A DNA stretch of 64,000 nt from Rhodosalinus sp041365695 (lineage in GTDB: Bacteria; Pseudomonadota; Alphaproteobacteria; Rhodobacterales; Rhodobacteraceae), in contig NZ_JBGFSJ010000009.1 of assembly GCF_041365695.1 (NCBI RefSeq), forward strand, positions 53,515 through 117,514, in the 5' to 3' direction. Below the pieces are notes generated by a model. The model was given only the letters and a program-made list of their open reading frames with translations. It did no database searches and was not told the origin of the DNA. This document shows, piece after piece, positions 43,632 to 51,568 of the stretch. Position 1 is the stretch's first letter; each line of letters opens with the position of its first letter. The position numbers were made by a program, and so were the translations under genes.

Positions 43632-43828
43632 CCTCGATCTCCCTCCCGTCGGATCGTCATGGCCGGGATGATAAGGCGGGGAGCACCGGTTTTCCCAGCC
43701 CCGGGCGATGCTTGTCCTCGCGAGGAGGAGCGCGCAAGCCGGGGGCCGCGCGCCTCGTCCAAAGAGGGGGAGGGTCATCCGCAAGTCTTGAAACGCTCGC
43801 CTCGGCGCCAAGGGCCATGCGGCAACGG

Positions 43829-43855
43829 GCAAAGGCGCGGAAAGTCCGCCTTTGC
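43829..43855 (-). terminator. Hairpin downstream of the DUF4399 gene
   Basis: A 9-bp perfect stem (43847-43855 with 43829-43837, 9-nt loop) begins 5 nt past the stop codon. There is no T-run, so termination is only probable. Confidence 0.5.
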
Positions 43856-43860
43856 GCGGA

Positions 43861-44292
43861 TTACTCCACGGTGATGGTGATCGGCTCGGACATGACCGGC
43901 GGGTCATGGGGCATGTGGAACGCATCGCCCAGAAGGATCCAGACCTCGTGCGTGCCGGCGGGCAGGTCCTTGGTCACCTCCGTCTGGCCGCCGCCGAAAT
44001 GGACGTGCCGGTCATCGGCCGGAACGGGCTGGCTGAAGTCGTAACTCGCCGGATCGACGTTGATGAGAAGATGGTGATGCCCGGCTCCCTCCACCTCGGT
44101 TCCGGCCGGCGCGACGCCCATCCCATCGAGGCCGAACCGGATCGTGACCGGGTTTGACACCGTCGCGCCGTCGCCGGGCGAGATGATGTAGGCGCGCGCG
44201 TCCTCCGGCGCGGGCGTGCGGTCCTGCGCGAGCGCCGGGACCGCCAGAATGAACACCGCCGCGAGGCCGCGGCCGACAGATGCAAGAAACAT
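43861..44292 (-). CDS. DUF4399 domain secreted protein
   Basis: The 143-residue product has an N-terminal signal peptide (MFLASVGRGLAAVFILAVPALAQ) and one DUF4399 domain: AYIISPGDGATVSNPVTIRFGLDGMGVAPAG, GAGHHHLLINVD, HVHFGGGQTEVTKDLPAGTHEVWILLGDAFHMPH. The family is predicted to be beta-sandwich and periplasmic, with conserved histidines that could bind metal; its function is not known. It stands between the enoyl-CoA hydratase and PRPP-synthetase-like genes with its own ribosome-binding site (GGAGGAGACC). Confidence 0.88.
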   Translation of the reverse strand: MFLASVGRGLAAVFILAVPALAQDRTPAPEDARAYIISPGDGATVSNPVTIRFGLDGMGVAPAGTEVEGAGHHHLLINVDPASYDFSQPVPADDRHVHFGGGQTEVTKDLPAGTHEVWILLGDAFHMPHDPPVMSEPITITVE

Positions 44293-44365
44293 GGTCTCCT
44301 CCCTGTTCTAGCTTACGTTGGGGAAGGTAGCATGCGGAACCGTGCGTTCAACGTGCCCGGAAGAC

Positions 44366-45322
44366 TTAGTCCCCTGCGGCCGTTCCGCCCCGCAGGCGCG
44401 CGACGCACGCCGCGATCTCGGGTGCGATGGCAAGCACCTCGAGGCCGGCCGTTTTGCACAGCCCGTCATCCAGCGGCGCCGCGGTATCGGTCACCACCAC
44501 CTCCCGCGCGCCTTCCGCGATCAGCCCGTCCAGCGTTTCGGCATCGAAAAGCGCATGCGTCGCGGCGAGGCGCACCTCGGACGCGCCGGCCTCGAGGCTC
44601 GCGCGGATCGCCCGGCGCATCGTGCCCCCGCCCACGATCATGTCGTCGAGAATCCAGACCGGGCGATCCCTGACGTCGCCCGCGAAGAACCCGCCCGACA
44701 CCACGCCCCCGGACCGGCGTTTCTCGCAAAGCCCCAGCGACAGGCGCGCGCGCTCCGCCTCGTCGAAGCTCTCGGCCAGAAGCTGCACGCGCTTGAACCC
44801 GCCGATGTCGGGAGAGACGAGCGCGAAGGGCGCATCGCCCGCGCGGGCCCGGACATGGCGCATGAAAAGCCGCCGCGCGTCGAGGTGCAGGGCGGGGATA
44901 CGGAACGCGTTGTCGAACGCCGCGGGGTTGTGGGCCTCCACGGTGACGACGGCGCTCGTGCCCACCGCTTCCAGCAGCTGGGCGACGTAGCGCGCGCCGA
45001 GCGGATCGTGGGGCTTGGTCCGCCGGTCCTTCCGCGCGTAAGGCAGAAGCGGGCAGATCGCCGTCACCGAAGCGGCGCCGTGATCGCGGCACGCGCCGAT
45101 GAAGAAGAGCGTCCGGATCAGCCGGTCGTTGGTCGATAACGCTCCGCTCCCGCGCAGCCCGGCCAGCACGAACACGTCCTCGCCCTGCACGTCGACCAGC
45201 GGGCGGCCCTTGTGCTCGCCCTCCTCGAAATCGCGGATTTCATGGGGATCGATGGCAAAGCCGCCCGCATCCGCCACGGCCTGTGCAAGGCTGTCTTCCG
45301 TGTCGAGGGCGAAGAATCGCAT
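44366..45322 (-). CDS. Ribose-phosphate diphosphokinase-like protein
   Basis: The 318-residue protein resembles PRPP synthetase: N-terminal half with LRGSGALSTNDRLIRTLFFIGACRDHGA, CPLLPYARKDRRTKPHDPLGARYVAQLLEAVG and VVTVEAHNPAAFDNAF, and the C-terminal phosphoribosyl loop WILDDMIVGGGTMRRA. The catalytic flexible loop and several residues differ from the housekeeping Prs, so it is a divergent paralogue. An FNR-type palindrome lies 35 nt before its start. It is divergent from the COG2187 gene and belongs to the stress-gene group. Confidence 0.82.
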   Translation of the reverse strand: MRFFALDTEDSLAQAVADAGGFAIDPHEIRDFEEGEHKGRPLVDVQGEDVFVLAGLRGSGALSTNDRLIRTLFFIGACRDHGAASVTAICPLLPYARKDRRTKPHDPLGARYVAQLLEAVGTSAVVTVEAHNPAAFDNAFRIPALHLDARRLFMRHVRARAGDAPFALVSPDIGGFKRVQLLAESFDEAERARLSLGLCEKRRSGGVVSGGFFAGDVRDRPVWILDDMIVGGGTMRRAIRASLEAGASEVRLAATHALFDAETLDGLIAEGAREVVVTDTAAPLDDGLCKTAGLEVLAIAPEIAACVARLRGGTAAGD

Positions 45323-45356
45323 GGCGAGAGCCAACCGCGCCCGTGGAGGGCACGCA

Positions 45357-45370
45357 TTGACCCCGGTCAA
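45357..45370. promoter_or_regulatory. FNR/CRP-type palindrome between two divergent genes
   Basis: TTGAC-CCCG-GTCAA is a perfect inverted repeat fitting the FNR/FnrL half-site TTGAY with 4-nt spacing. It lies 35 nt before the PRPP-synthetase-like start and 127 nt before the divergent COG2187 gene. Confidence 0.7.
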
Positions 45371-45496
45371 TGTCCGTGCCACCGCCGCCCCGCAAGGTCC
45401 CGCGCGAACGGAGGCAGGCGCGATGAGGCGAACCGGAGACCCGACCCCTTGCGCGCACGTCGCGGCGCGCAGACGGGCGCGAGCGCGCGCGCGCTG

Positions 45497-46504
45497 ATGC
45501 CAGATCAGGCCCGGGCGCTCCACGACCTGACGCGGGCCGCGCTGGAGCGCGAGCTGGCCCCGGAACGGGTGGTCGAGACCCATGCCGCCCTCGTGTTCCT
45601 GACCGCCGACCGCGCGTTCAAGCTTAAAAAGCCGGTCACCCGCAGCCACCTCGACTTCTCGACCGCGCCGCGGCGGCTCATGGCCTGCCTGTCGGAACTG
45701 CGGCTCAACCGCCCCCTCGCGGCAGAGACCTATCTGGGGGTCGCGCCGGTGCGCCGGGCGCCGTCCGGTCGGATTGGGCTCGACACCCCCGGAGAGGTGA
45801 TCGACAGGGTGGTCGTCATGCGCCGCCTGCCCGAGGCGCGAAATCTCGAGACCATCCTGAAATCCGGGCGCCCCTGCCCGCCCCTGTGGCGCGATGCGCT
45901 GGGCGAGCGCATGGCGCAATTCCTTCGCGCGGCGCCGCCCCTTCCGCCGGAACGGGCCGCGCGGCACTGGTCCTTCATGTTCGCCGAGGCGCGGCGCAGC
46001 CGCGACGCGCTCGCCCAATGGGACGCCGATCTCGGCCCCGAGGCGGCGGAGGTGGGCCGCGGCGCCGTCGCCGCGCTTGCCTATCGCCGGCGCGAGGTGA
46101 TGGGGCGCGTCGCCGATCGCCTCGTCGTGGAGGGTCACGGCGATCTCAGGCCAGAGCATGTGTGCTTCACCGATCCGGTCACCGTTTTCGACCGCGTGGA
46201 ATTCTGCATCGACCTGCGCATCGTCGATCCCTTCGACGAGGCCGCCTATCTCGGCCTCGAAAGCGAGATCCTCGGCGACGCGGATCTCGGACCGGCGCTG
46301 ACCGCGCGTCTCGAGAAGGAGGGCATCGCCCCGCCATCGCCGGGCCTGGCCGCGCTTTACCGCGTGCTGCGCTGCCTGACGCGGGCGCGGCTTTCGATGG
46401 ACCATCTGCTCGACCCGGACCCGCGCACGCCCGGAAAATGGGCGCCGGCGGCGCGCCGGTACCTCGCCCTGGCCCGGCAGGCGCTGCGCGCAGCCGAGGA
46501 TTGA
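45497..46504 (+). CDS. COG2187 family aminoglycoside-phosphotransferase-like protein
   Basis: The 335-residue protein has an N-terminal kinase-like lobe (LVFLTADRAFKLKKPVTRSHLDFST) and a catalytic segment VEGHGDLRPEHVCFTDPVTVFDRVEFCIDLRIVDPFDE, where HGDLxPEHV corresponds to the HGDLHxxN kinase motif and the following DR/D residues to metal binding. This is the COG2187 family of unknown substrate, often next to AAA/gluconate-kinase-like domains; here the second domain is absent. No good Shine-Dalgarno is seen before the ATG at 45497. It shares an FNR-like box with the divergent PRPP-synthetase-like gene. Confidence 0.78.
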   Translation: MPDQARALHDLTRAALERELAPERVVETHAALVFLTADRAFKLKKPVTRSHLDFSTAPRRLMACLSELRLNRPLAAETYLGVAPVRRAPSGRIGLDTPGEVIDRVVVMRRLPEARNLETILKSGRPCPPLWRDALGERMAQFLRAAPPLPPERAARHWSFMFAEARRSRDALAQWDADLGPEAAEVGRGAVAALAYRRREVMGRVADRLVVEGHGDLRPEHVCFTDPVTVFDRVEFCIDLRIVDPFDEAAYLGLESEILGDADLGPALTARLEKEGIAPPSPGLAALYRVLRCLTRARLSMDHLLDPDPRTPGKWAPAARRYLALARQALRAAED

Positions 46505-46514
46505 CGGGCGTCAT
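46501..46514 (+). promoter_or_regulatory. FNR-like inverted repeat before the alpha/beta hydrolase gene
   Basis: TTGAC-GGGC-GTCAT matches the FNR/FnrL pattern at 9 of 10 half-site bases. It overlaps the COG2187 stop codon and lies 33 nt before the next start. Confidence 0.45.
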
Positions 46515-46547
46515 TGCGGCCCCGGCGCGGGACGCCACAGTGGCGGC

Positions 46548-47219
46548 ATGACCGGCCCTCGCGATATCGAACTGGACATCCCCGTCTCGTCCGGCCGCGG
46601 CCGCCTGGAGGGCGACCTCGCCCTGCCCGATGCGCCGCGCGGGCTTGTCGTCTTCGCCCATGGCAGCGGCAGCAGCCGCTTCAGCCCACGCAACCTTGCG
46701 GTGGCGGAGTGGCTCGGAGGGCGGGACTACGCCACGCTCCTCTTCGACCTTCTGACCCCCGGCGAGGCGCGGGATCGCTCCCACGTCTTCGACATTCCCC
46801 TGCTCGCGGGCCGGGTGGGCGACGCGCTTTCCTGCCTCGGCCAGGAACCTGCCGTGCGCGGGTTGAGGATCGGTCTCTTCGGCGCGAGCACCGGGGCCGC
46901 CGCGGCGCTGGCGGCGGCGGCGGAGCGGCCGGAGGCCGTATCGGCCGTGGTCTCGCGCGGGGGGCGGCCCGACCTGGCCGGGGCGTCGCTTCAGCGCGTG
47001 CATGCGCCCACTCTGCTGGTCGTCGGCGGGCGCGACACGGATGTCATCGCGTTGAACGAGGAGGCGCTGACCGAACTGCCCTGCGAAAAGCGGCTCGCGA
47101 TCGTGCCGGGCGCCACGCATCTCTTCGAGGAGCCGGGCACGCTTCGGACCGTGATGGAAAAGACCGCGTCGTGGTTCGACCGTCACCTCGCCGGGTCGCC
47201 CGCCTCGCCGCATGGGTGA
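46548..47219 (+). CDS. Dienelactone-hydrolase-like alpha/beta hydrolase
   Basis: The 223-residue protein has VVFAHGSGSSRFSPRN (oxyanion loop), GLRIGLFGASTGAAAALAAAAE (nucleophile elbow with serine in GASTG), TLLVVGGRDTDVI (acid strand) and VPGATHLFEEPG (histidine), a complete alpha/beta-hydrolase triad. This subgroup often appears beside or fused to phosphoribosyltransferases; here a PRPP-synthetase-like gene is close by. The substrate is unknown. It follows the COG2187 gene by 43 nt. Confidence 0.85.
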   Translation: MTGPRDIELDIPVSSGRGRLEGDLALPDAPRGLVVFAHGSGSSRFSPRNLAVAEWLGGRDYATLLFDLLTPGEARDRSHVFDIPLLAGRVGDALSCLGQEPAVRGLRIGLFGASTGAAAALAAAAERPEAVSAVVSRGGRPDLAGASLQRVHAPTLLVVGGRDTDVIALNEEALTELPCEKRLAIVPGATHLFEEPGTLRTVMEKTASWFDRHLAGSPASPHG

Positions 47220-47349
47220 GCCCGAAACGGCCGCTGCATCGACACGCGCGCCCCCGCCGGCAAAGTTGACGCAGGTTATTGCCCATGCGGCACCGCCGCG
47301 CGAGACTTCCCGCCAGCAAAATCTTTCCCGTAAGAAAGGAGCCCGACCG

Positions 47350-47799
47350 ATGACGCCGGCCGACCGCGAAACGCCCCCGCCGCAGAGCCCGGGAGAGGAC
47401 ATCGAGATTTCGGTCCCGCTCGATACCGTCTGTTTCATCGTGGCGAAACTGCACGAGCGGCAGGCGAAGCAGGGATCGACCGACCCGTCCGCCTCACGGC
47501 TCGACGACGACGATATCGAATCCGCGGTGCTCGAGGACCGGCCTTCCGATCCGGTGGAGCAGGAGCTTACATCGATCCTGTCCGATCTTCCGTTCGAACA
47601 GCAGATCGACCTTGTGACGCTGATGTGGTTCGGCCGCGACGGCGGCGACTGGGCGGACTTGCGCCGCACGGCCGTCACGGAGCACACGGACGAGACGCCG
47701 GGCTACATCTGTGGCACGCCGCTCGCCGCGGATTATCTCATGGCGGGGCTGGACGCGCTCGGACTCGATTGCAAGGAGTTCCTGCGCGGGCACGGCTGA
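47350..47799 (+). CDS. DUF3775 family protein
   Basis: The 149-residue protein has an acidic N-terminus and a C-terminal DUF3775 domain: QELTSILSDLPFEQQIDLVTLMWFGRDGGDWADLRRTAV and YICGTPLAADYLMAGLDALGLDC, matching the ELxxxIxxLxxDEQxxLVAL-W-GRG and YLLGTPLLxDYLExGLxxLG pattern. The function is unknown. The AAGGAG 8 nt before the ATG at 47350 fixes the start; the frame stays open upstream. It is the last + strand gene of the stress group. Confidence 0.85.
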   Translation: MTPADRETPPPQSPGEDIEISVPLDTVCFIVAKLHERQAKQGSTDPSASRLDDDDIESAVLEDRPSDPVEQELTSILSDLPFEQQIDLVTLMWFGRDGGDWADLRRTAVTEHTDETPGYICGTPLAADYLMAGLDALGLDCKEFLRGHG

Positions 47800-47997
47800 C
47801 GCAGCGCACGTGCCCGCCCCCGGGTACGGCACGCCATATGTTGACGGACCCGCCCGACAGGCGGGCCCGCCCGGTCGCCGAGGACGGGCGTTCAGGGCGC
47901 ACAAGTTCTTGCGTCGCGCACGACGTCCCCACCGCGCGGATGCGGGGTGCCGTGGGCGCGCGGTGAGTGTATCCGTACTCCCCCGCGGCTGTCCGGC

Positions 47998-48252
47998 TCA
48001 GAAGTCGAACAGCTCTTCCAGGAAGCCGCCGCGCCGTTTCTTGCGGCCTTTCGCCCGGTCGTAATCGTCTTCGTCGAAACCGCGGTCCCGGTCACCGGCG
48101 CCCATCGGCGCGGCGGCGGGCGCGCTGCGCTCGACGATCTTGTCGAGTTCGCCACGGTCCAGCCAGACGCCGCGGCATTGCGGGCAGTAGTCTATCTCGA
48201 CGCCGGCGCGTTCGGTCATCACGAGCTGGGTTCCATCGATCGGGCATTGCAT
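47998..48252 (-). CDS. zf-TFIIB domain protein
   Basis: The 84-residue protein begins MQCPIDGTQLVMTERAGVEIDYCPQCRGVWLDRGELDKIVE, the zf-TFIIB ribbon pattern with Cys3 and the CPxC pair. The second cysteine of the first pair is aspartate (CPID), as in many bacterial members. The C-terminus is acidic and then basic (RAKGRKKRRGGFLEELFDF). Its role is unknown; nucleic-acid or protein binding is possible. AGGAGGT lies 8 nt before the ATG at 48252. It follows the rhodanese gene by 74 nt. Confidence 0.85.
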   Translation of the reverse strand: MQCPIDGTQLVMTERAGVEIDYCPQCRGVWLDRGELDKIVERSAPAAAPMGAGDRDRGFDEDDYDRAKGRKKRRGGFLEELFDF

Positions 48253-48326
48253 GGTCGGGCACCTCCTGTTGCTTCCGGCAGGAATTGGGGCGCCGCAGGA
48301 TGCGGCGCAAGCCCGATCCCGGCGCC

Positions 48327-48920
48327 TCAGCTCTCGCCGCCTGCGACCGTCAGTCCCAGCAGACGCCATGTCTGCATCCCGCCGCGGTAGTAGTGGATCC
48401 GCTCGGCCGGGAAGCCCGCCTCGATCATTCGCCGGATCGCCGCGGGCGACTGTCCGCACCACAGCCCGTTGCAGAAGAGCGCCACGGGCTGCGCCTCTTC
48501 GCAGTTCCAGCCATCGAAATCGATCTCGCAGCCCAGTTCGCCCAGCCGATCGACGGCCTCGGTGTAGGGGATGTTCACCGCGCCCGGGATCGTGCCGCCG
48601 GCATACCAGTCGGGCGTCCGGCTATCGACGACGATGACCTCGGGATCCTGCAGCAGATCCAGAAGCTCAAGCTCGCCGATGGTGGTCACGCCGGGGGCGG
48701 GCTGGTTCGGCTGGATGCAGAATTCCGGGCAGGGCCGCGAGGTGCGCGCCCAGTCGCCCTCGAGCTTGTTCTGCGGATCCTGGGCGCGCCGGATCTCTAC
48801 CGGGCCCGAACGCGTCTCAACCGTCACGGACCCCATCTCCGGCGTGATGTTCACCGGGGCCTCCTCGCCAAGGGCCGTGGTCGCGGCCAGCGCCGCAGCA
48901 AGTGCGAATGCGTATCTCAT
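48327..48920 (-). CDS. Periplasmic rhodanese-domain protein
   Basis: The 197-residue protein has a signal peptide (MRYAFALAAALAATTALGEE) and a rhodanese domain from about residue 80: LLDLLQDPEVIVVDSRTPDWYAGGTIPGAVNIPY and the active-site loop LFCNGLWCGQSPAAIRRM. The first loop cysteine (FCNGLWC) is in the catalytic position, so sulfur transfer is feasible; conserved paired cysteines in PCPEFC near residue 65 are unusual for simple rhodaneses. It lies between the universal stress protein and zf-TFIIB genes on the same strand. Confidence 0.88.
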   Translation of the reverse strand: MRYAFALAAALAATTALGEEAPVNITPEMGSVTVETRSGPVEIRRAQDPQNKLEGDWARTSRPCPEFCIQPNQPAPGVTTIGELELLDLLQDPEVIVVDSRTPDWYAGGTIPGAVNIPYTEAVDRLGELGCEIDFDGWNCEEAQPVALFCNGLWCGQSPAAIRRMIEAGFPAERIHYYRGGMQTWRLLGLTVAGGES

Positions 48921-48946
48921 GTCGTTTCCTCCCTATATGGCCCGGT

Positions 48947-49354
48947 TCATCGTATCACGTGAACCGAGCATTTCGCATGGCGCACCACCTGCGTGGCGGT
49001 GCTTCCGAGAAGCATGTCCTGCATCCCCGGCCGGTGCGATGCGATGACGATGCAATCGACATCGTTCTCCTCCGCCCAGTCGAGGATCGTCCGCCCGGCA
49101 TGACCCTCCACGACCATGGCCCCGGCGCCGGGCAGGTCTTCGGCCAGGTTCGACAGTTCCTCCTCGATCGCGGCGCGCGCCGAGGCGACGTAATCCTGCG
49201 GCAGGTAATTGATGGCATAGGATGGCACGCGCTCCATCACGTGGAAGAGCGTGACCTTGCTTTCCGCGCCCGCGAGCACGCGGGCGACGTGCACCGCCCC
49301 CGCGGCATCGCGGTCTTCGTCGAAGGAGATGGGCACGAGGATATGGGAATACAT
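48947..49354 (-). CDS. Universal stress protein
   Basis: The 135-residue UspA-fold protein starts MYSHILVPISFDEDRDAAGAV and ends with the nucleotide-binding DCIVIASHRPGMQDMLLGSTATQVVRHAKCSVHVIR; the GxxG-9x-G(S/T) ATP motif is met by HRPGMQDMLLGSTATQVV. It is a single-domain Usp. The ATG at 49354 lies in a good family position; the frame is open farther upstream. An FNR-like box is 68 nt before it, in line with oxygen- or starvation-regulated Usps. Confidence 0.9.
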   Translation of the reverse strand: MYSHILVPISFDEDRDAAGAVHVARVLAGAESKVTLFHVMERVPSYAINYLPQDYVASARAAIEEELSNLAEDLPGAGAMVVEGHAGRTILDWAEENDVDCIVIASHRPGMQDMLLGSTATQVVRHAKCSVHVIR

Positions 49355-49422
49355 GTCTGGCAGTTCCTGTCCGTTTTTCGTGTTTCGCTCGGGCACTTTC
49401 CGACATCCTGCGCCGGCCGTCA

Positions 49423-49436
49423 TTGACCGGCGTCAG
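49423..49436 (-). promoter_or_regulatory. FNR-like inverted repeat before the universal stress protein gene
   Basis: TTGAC-CGGC-GTCAG matches the FNR/FnrL pattern at 9 of 10 half-site bases, 68 nt before the Usp start. Its 3' side touches the stop codon of the next upstream gene. Confidence 0.5.
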
Positions 49437-49753
49437 TCGAAGGTCGCCGCCACCTCGTACATCACCGGCTCGAAGCTGCGGCAGAGATCGTTGATCTTGC
49501 GGTTGCGCGCGCGCATCTCGTCCGAGCGGAGCATGGCGAGGAAATCCTCGCGCCGCTCCCATTGCGAGTAGTTGGCGATCCGTGTCTGCGCGTCATTGAC
49601 GTGAAGGCCGGCCGCGATGAAGCCCGGCTGCTTCGAAATGAAGCTGCGGTAGGCGTCGGTCAGCGCGTCCAGCACGTCCTGGCAGGTTCCGGGCGTCGTT
49701 TCGAACGTGGTGATGACCGTCTGCCCGGGCGCATCGCTCGCGATGGTGAGCAT
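49433..49753 (-). CDS. Antibiotic biosynthesis monooxygenase (ABM) domain protein
   Basis: The 106-residue protein has one ABM dimeric alpha+beta barrel domain: VITTFETTPGTCQDVLDALTDAYRSFISKQPGFIAAGLHVNDAQTRIANYSQWERREDF. These small enzymes include monooxygenases and heme-degrading proteins, but many are unassigned. The ATG at 49753 follows a GGGAGGGAGAG. It is upstream of and in line with the Usp gene, with an FNR-like box between them. Confidence 0.85.
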   Translation of the reverse strand: MLTIASDAPGQTVITTFETTPGTCQDVLDALTDAYRSFISKQPGFIAAGLHVNDAQTRIANYSQWERREDFLAMLRSDEMRARNRKINDLCRSFEPVMYEVAATFD

Positions 49754-49820
49754 AAGCTCTCCCTCCCTTGTGTCCGCGGGACTATCGCACGAACCCGGCA
49801 CCGGACCCAAGCCCCGTCGC

Positions 49821-50663
49821 TCAGACGTTCGGTTCACCCTCCAGCCCGAGGAGGCGGCGCACGGCCGTCCACTCGCCCGGGAGGCGAGGCGGCCGCGCGA
49901 GGCCTTCGGCGATCTCGTCGGCCCAGCGCGGCATGGCGCGCGGCGCGAAGCGCCGGCCCCAGTCCAGGATGGCCTCCGCATCCGTGGGGCGCAGCCGGCA
50001 GGCCGAGCCCACGAGCCCGACCAGCGTCTCGGCGGGCGAATACCACTCGTCCTGGATCGCCGTGATGCGGCGCTGCACGAGTGGCCCGGCCCAGCGCATC
50101 AGGCGGCTTTCCGAGAACTGGAGAAGCAGCCTGCCCATCTCCTCGCGCGAGTAGTGGATGAGCGGGGGAAAGGTGTCGAAGAACACGGCCTCGCCGTCGC
50201 GCACCGCGAAATTGCGGATCGACGGGTGAAAGCCGATGCGCGTGTCGAACCGGTCCGCCGCGTTCCAGAACCGCGCGATCACCGTGCCGGCCGCCTCCAG
50301 CAGCGCGAGCGCCTCCTCGCGCGGGACGTCCCGGAGCTTCGGGCGCATCATGGTTTCGGCCGGCAGCGCCTCCTGCACGATGACGGGCCGAAGCGCCGCG
50401 CCCGTCCGCACGAGGCGGAACTCCGTCTCCGGCAGCGGCACGCCGGTTGCCGTCAGCGCCGCAACGTAGGCGTCATGCGCCGCCGCCAGCCGGTCGAGCG
50501 CGGCGTTATCGGAGAGCGCGCGGTAGACCTTGATGACGCGATCGGCGTAGGGGCCGCTTTCGGGACGGAAGGGTGCGCAGAAATAGCCGAGCCGCGAGAC
50601 GGTCTGCCCGCGGCGCGCGCCGTCGGCGCGCAGGAGGGCGGCAAGCGGGTCGGCAGTGGTCAT
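49821..50663 (-). CDS. DUF6206-like, kinase-fold protein of unknown function
   Basis: The 280-residue protein carries FCAPFRPESGPYADRVIKVYRALS near the start, with the lysine of VIKVYR placed like a kinase ATP lysine, and GFHPSIRNFAVRDGEAVFFDTFPP around 150-173, like the HxxxxNF and D-x-F-P-P elements of DUF6206 and other aminoglycoside-phosphotransferase relatives. I infer a degenerate or unusual small-molecule kinase. GAGG lies 8 nt before the ATG at 50663; upstream in-frame starts (50681, 50687) are less likely. It follows the ParA-like gene. Confidence 0.6.
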   Translation of the reverse strand: MTTADPLAALLRADGARRGQTVSRLGYFCAPFRPESGPYADRVIKVYRALSDNAALDRLAAAHDAYVAALTATGVPLPETEFRLVRTGAALRPVIVQEALPAETMMRPKLRDVPREEALALLEAAGTVIARFWNAADRFDTRIGFHPSIRNFAVRDGEAVFFDTFPPLIHYSREEMGRLLLQFSESRLMRWAGPLVQRRITAIQDEWYSPAETLVGLVGSACRLRPTDAEAILDWGRRFAPRAMPRWADEIAEGLARPPRLPGEWTAVRRLLGLEGEPNV

Positions 50664-50733
50664 CGCGGGATCCTCATCCATCGTCACCGCGTCTACCGCG
50701 CTTGTCCGCTCCGCGCCACCGCCATGCGACGGA

Positions 50734-51363
50734 TCAGAGCAGGCGATCCACCTCTGCGGCGAGGCGCTCCAGCTCGTCGCGGGCGGGCGAGCGCCCGGCC
50801 TCCGCCGCGCCGAGGCCCTGGCCCAGGGTCTGCGCGTAAACGACCCGGTTCGCGATCGGCGTTTCGGCCAGCGTCGCCTCGAGCGCCGCCGCGGCCTCGG
50901 CGACCTCGGCGCCGAGGCGCGTGTTGGCCCGGGCCCGCGTCATCACCACGAGCGCCGGGCGATCCTCGCGCCGGGCCAGATCGAGGACACCCTCGGTCGC
51001 CCAGAGATCGACATGGCTCGATGCGACCGGCACCAGCACGAGGTCTGCCGCGCGCAGGCTGGGGCGCAGGTCGCTGTCGGCCTTGGGCGGCGTGTCGACG
51101 ATGACGATGTCATGGCTGTCGGCGTATTTCCGGCACTCGTAGCCCACGCCCCAGGCCGAGGCGGTGGCGAATTCCAGCCCCGGAGGATCCAACCATTCCA
51201 GCCGCGTGATGAACCAGCGCCCGAGGCTGCCTTGCGGATCGGTGTCGATCAGCGCCACGCGCCGCCCGGCGCGCGCCCAGGTCACGGCGAGATTGGCCGC
51301 AAGCGTGGTCTTGCCCGCGCCGCCTTTCTGCTGCGCGACGGTGATGATGCGGCCCCTTGCCAT
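50734..51363 (-). CDS. ParA-family ATPase, orphan
   Basis: The 209-residue protein has a deviant Walker A KGGAGKTTLAANLA at 13-26, VALIDTDPQGSLGRWF (Walker A'), VIVDTPPKADSDLR (Walker B) and VVMTRARANTRLG. It is short and lacks an N-terminal helix-turn-helix, so it is a small ParA/MinD-like ATPase of the plasmid type Ib or chromosomal orphan class. No parB-like gene adjoins it, although the gene after it has its own start. A 17-nt palindrome 22 nt upstream may be an operator or centromere-like site. Confidence 0.88.
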   Translation of the reverse strand: MARGRIITVAQQKGGAGKTTLAANLAVTWARAGRRVALIDTDPQGSLGRWFITRLEWLDPPGLEFATASAWGVGYECRKYADSHDIVIVDTPPKADSDLRPSLRAADLVLVPVASSHVDLWATEGVLDLARREDRPALVVMTRARANTRLGAEVAEAAAALEATLAETPIANRVVYAQTLGQGLGAAEAGRSPARDELERLAAEVDRLL

Positions 51364-51385
51364 GCGTCCCCCTTGCCCTTCGATC

Positions 51386-51402
51386 ATGCTGCACTGCAGC
51401 AT
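51386..51402 (-). promoter_or_regulatory. Palindrome upstream of the ParA-like gene
   Basis: ATGCTGCA-C-TGCAGCAT is an 8-bp perfect inverted repeat about a single base, starting 22 nt before the ParA start codon. Autoregulation or a partition-like binding site are the obvious options; neither is shown. Confidence 0.5.
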
Positions 51403-51568
51403 ACCACGTCCCGGCCACGGGATACCATGCCCTTGCGGCAAGCCGGGGCTGCTGCGTCACGTAATTGATACATGCTCGACGCGCGGATCCCTCGAAAATC
51501 GTTCGGCAGGGCGGATCTTCCGGCGCGTTTCGCTACCCCGGGCGCGGCGTCGAAGCTATACCGGGGCC

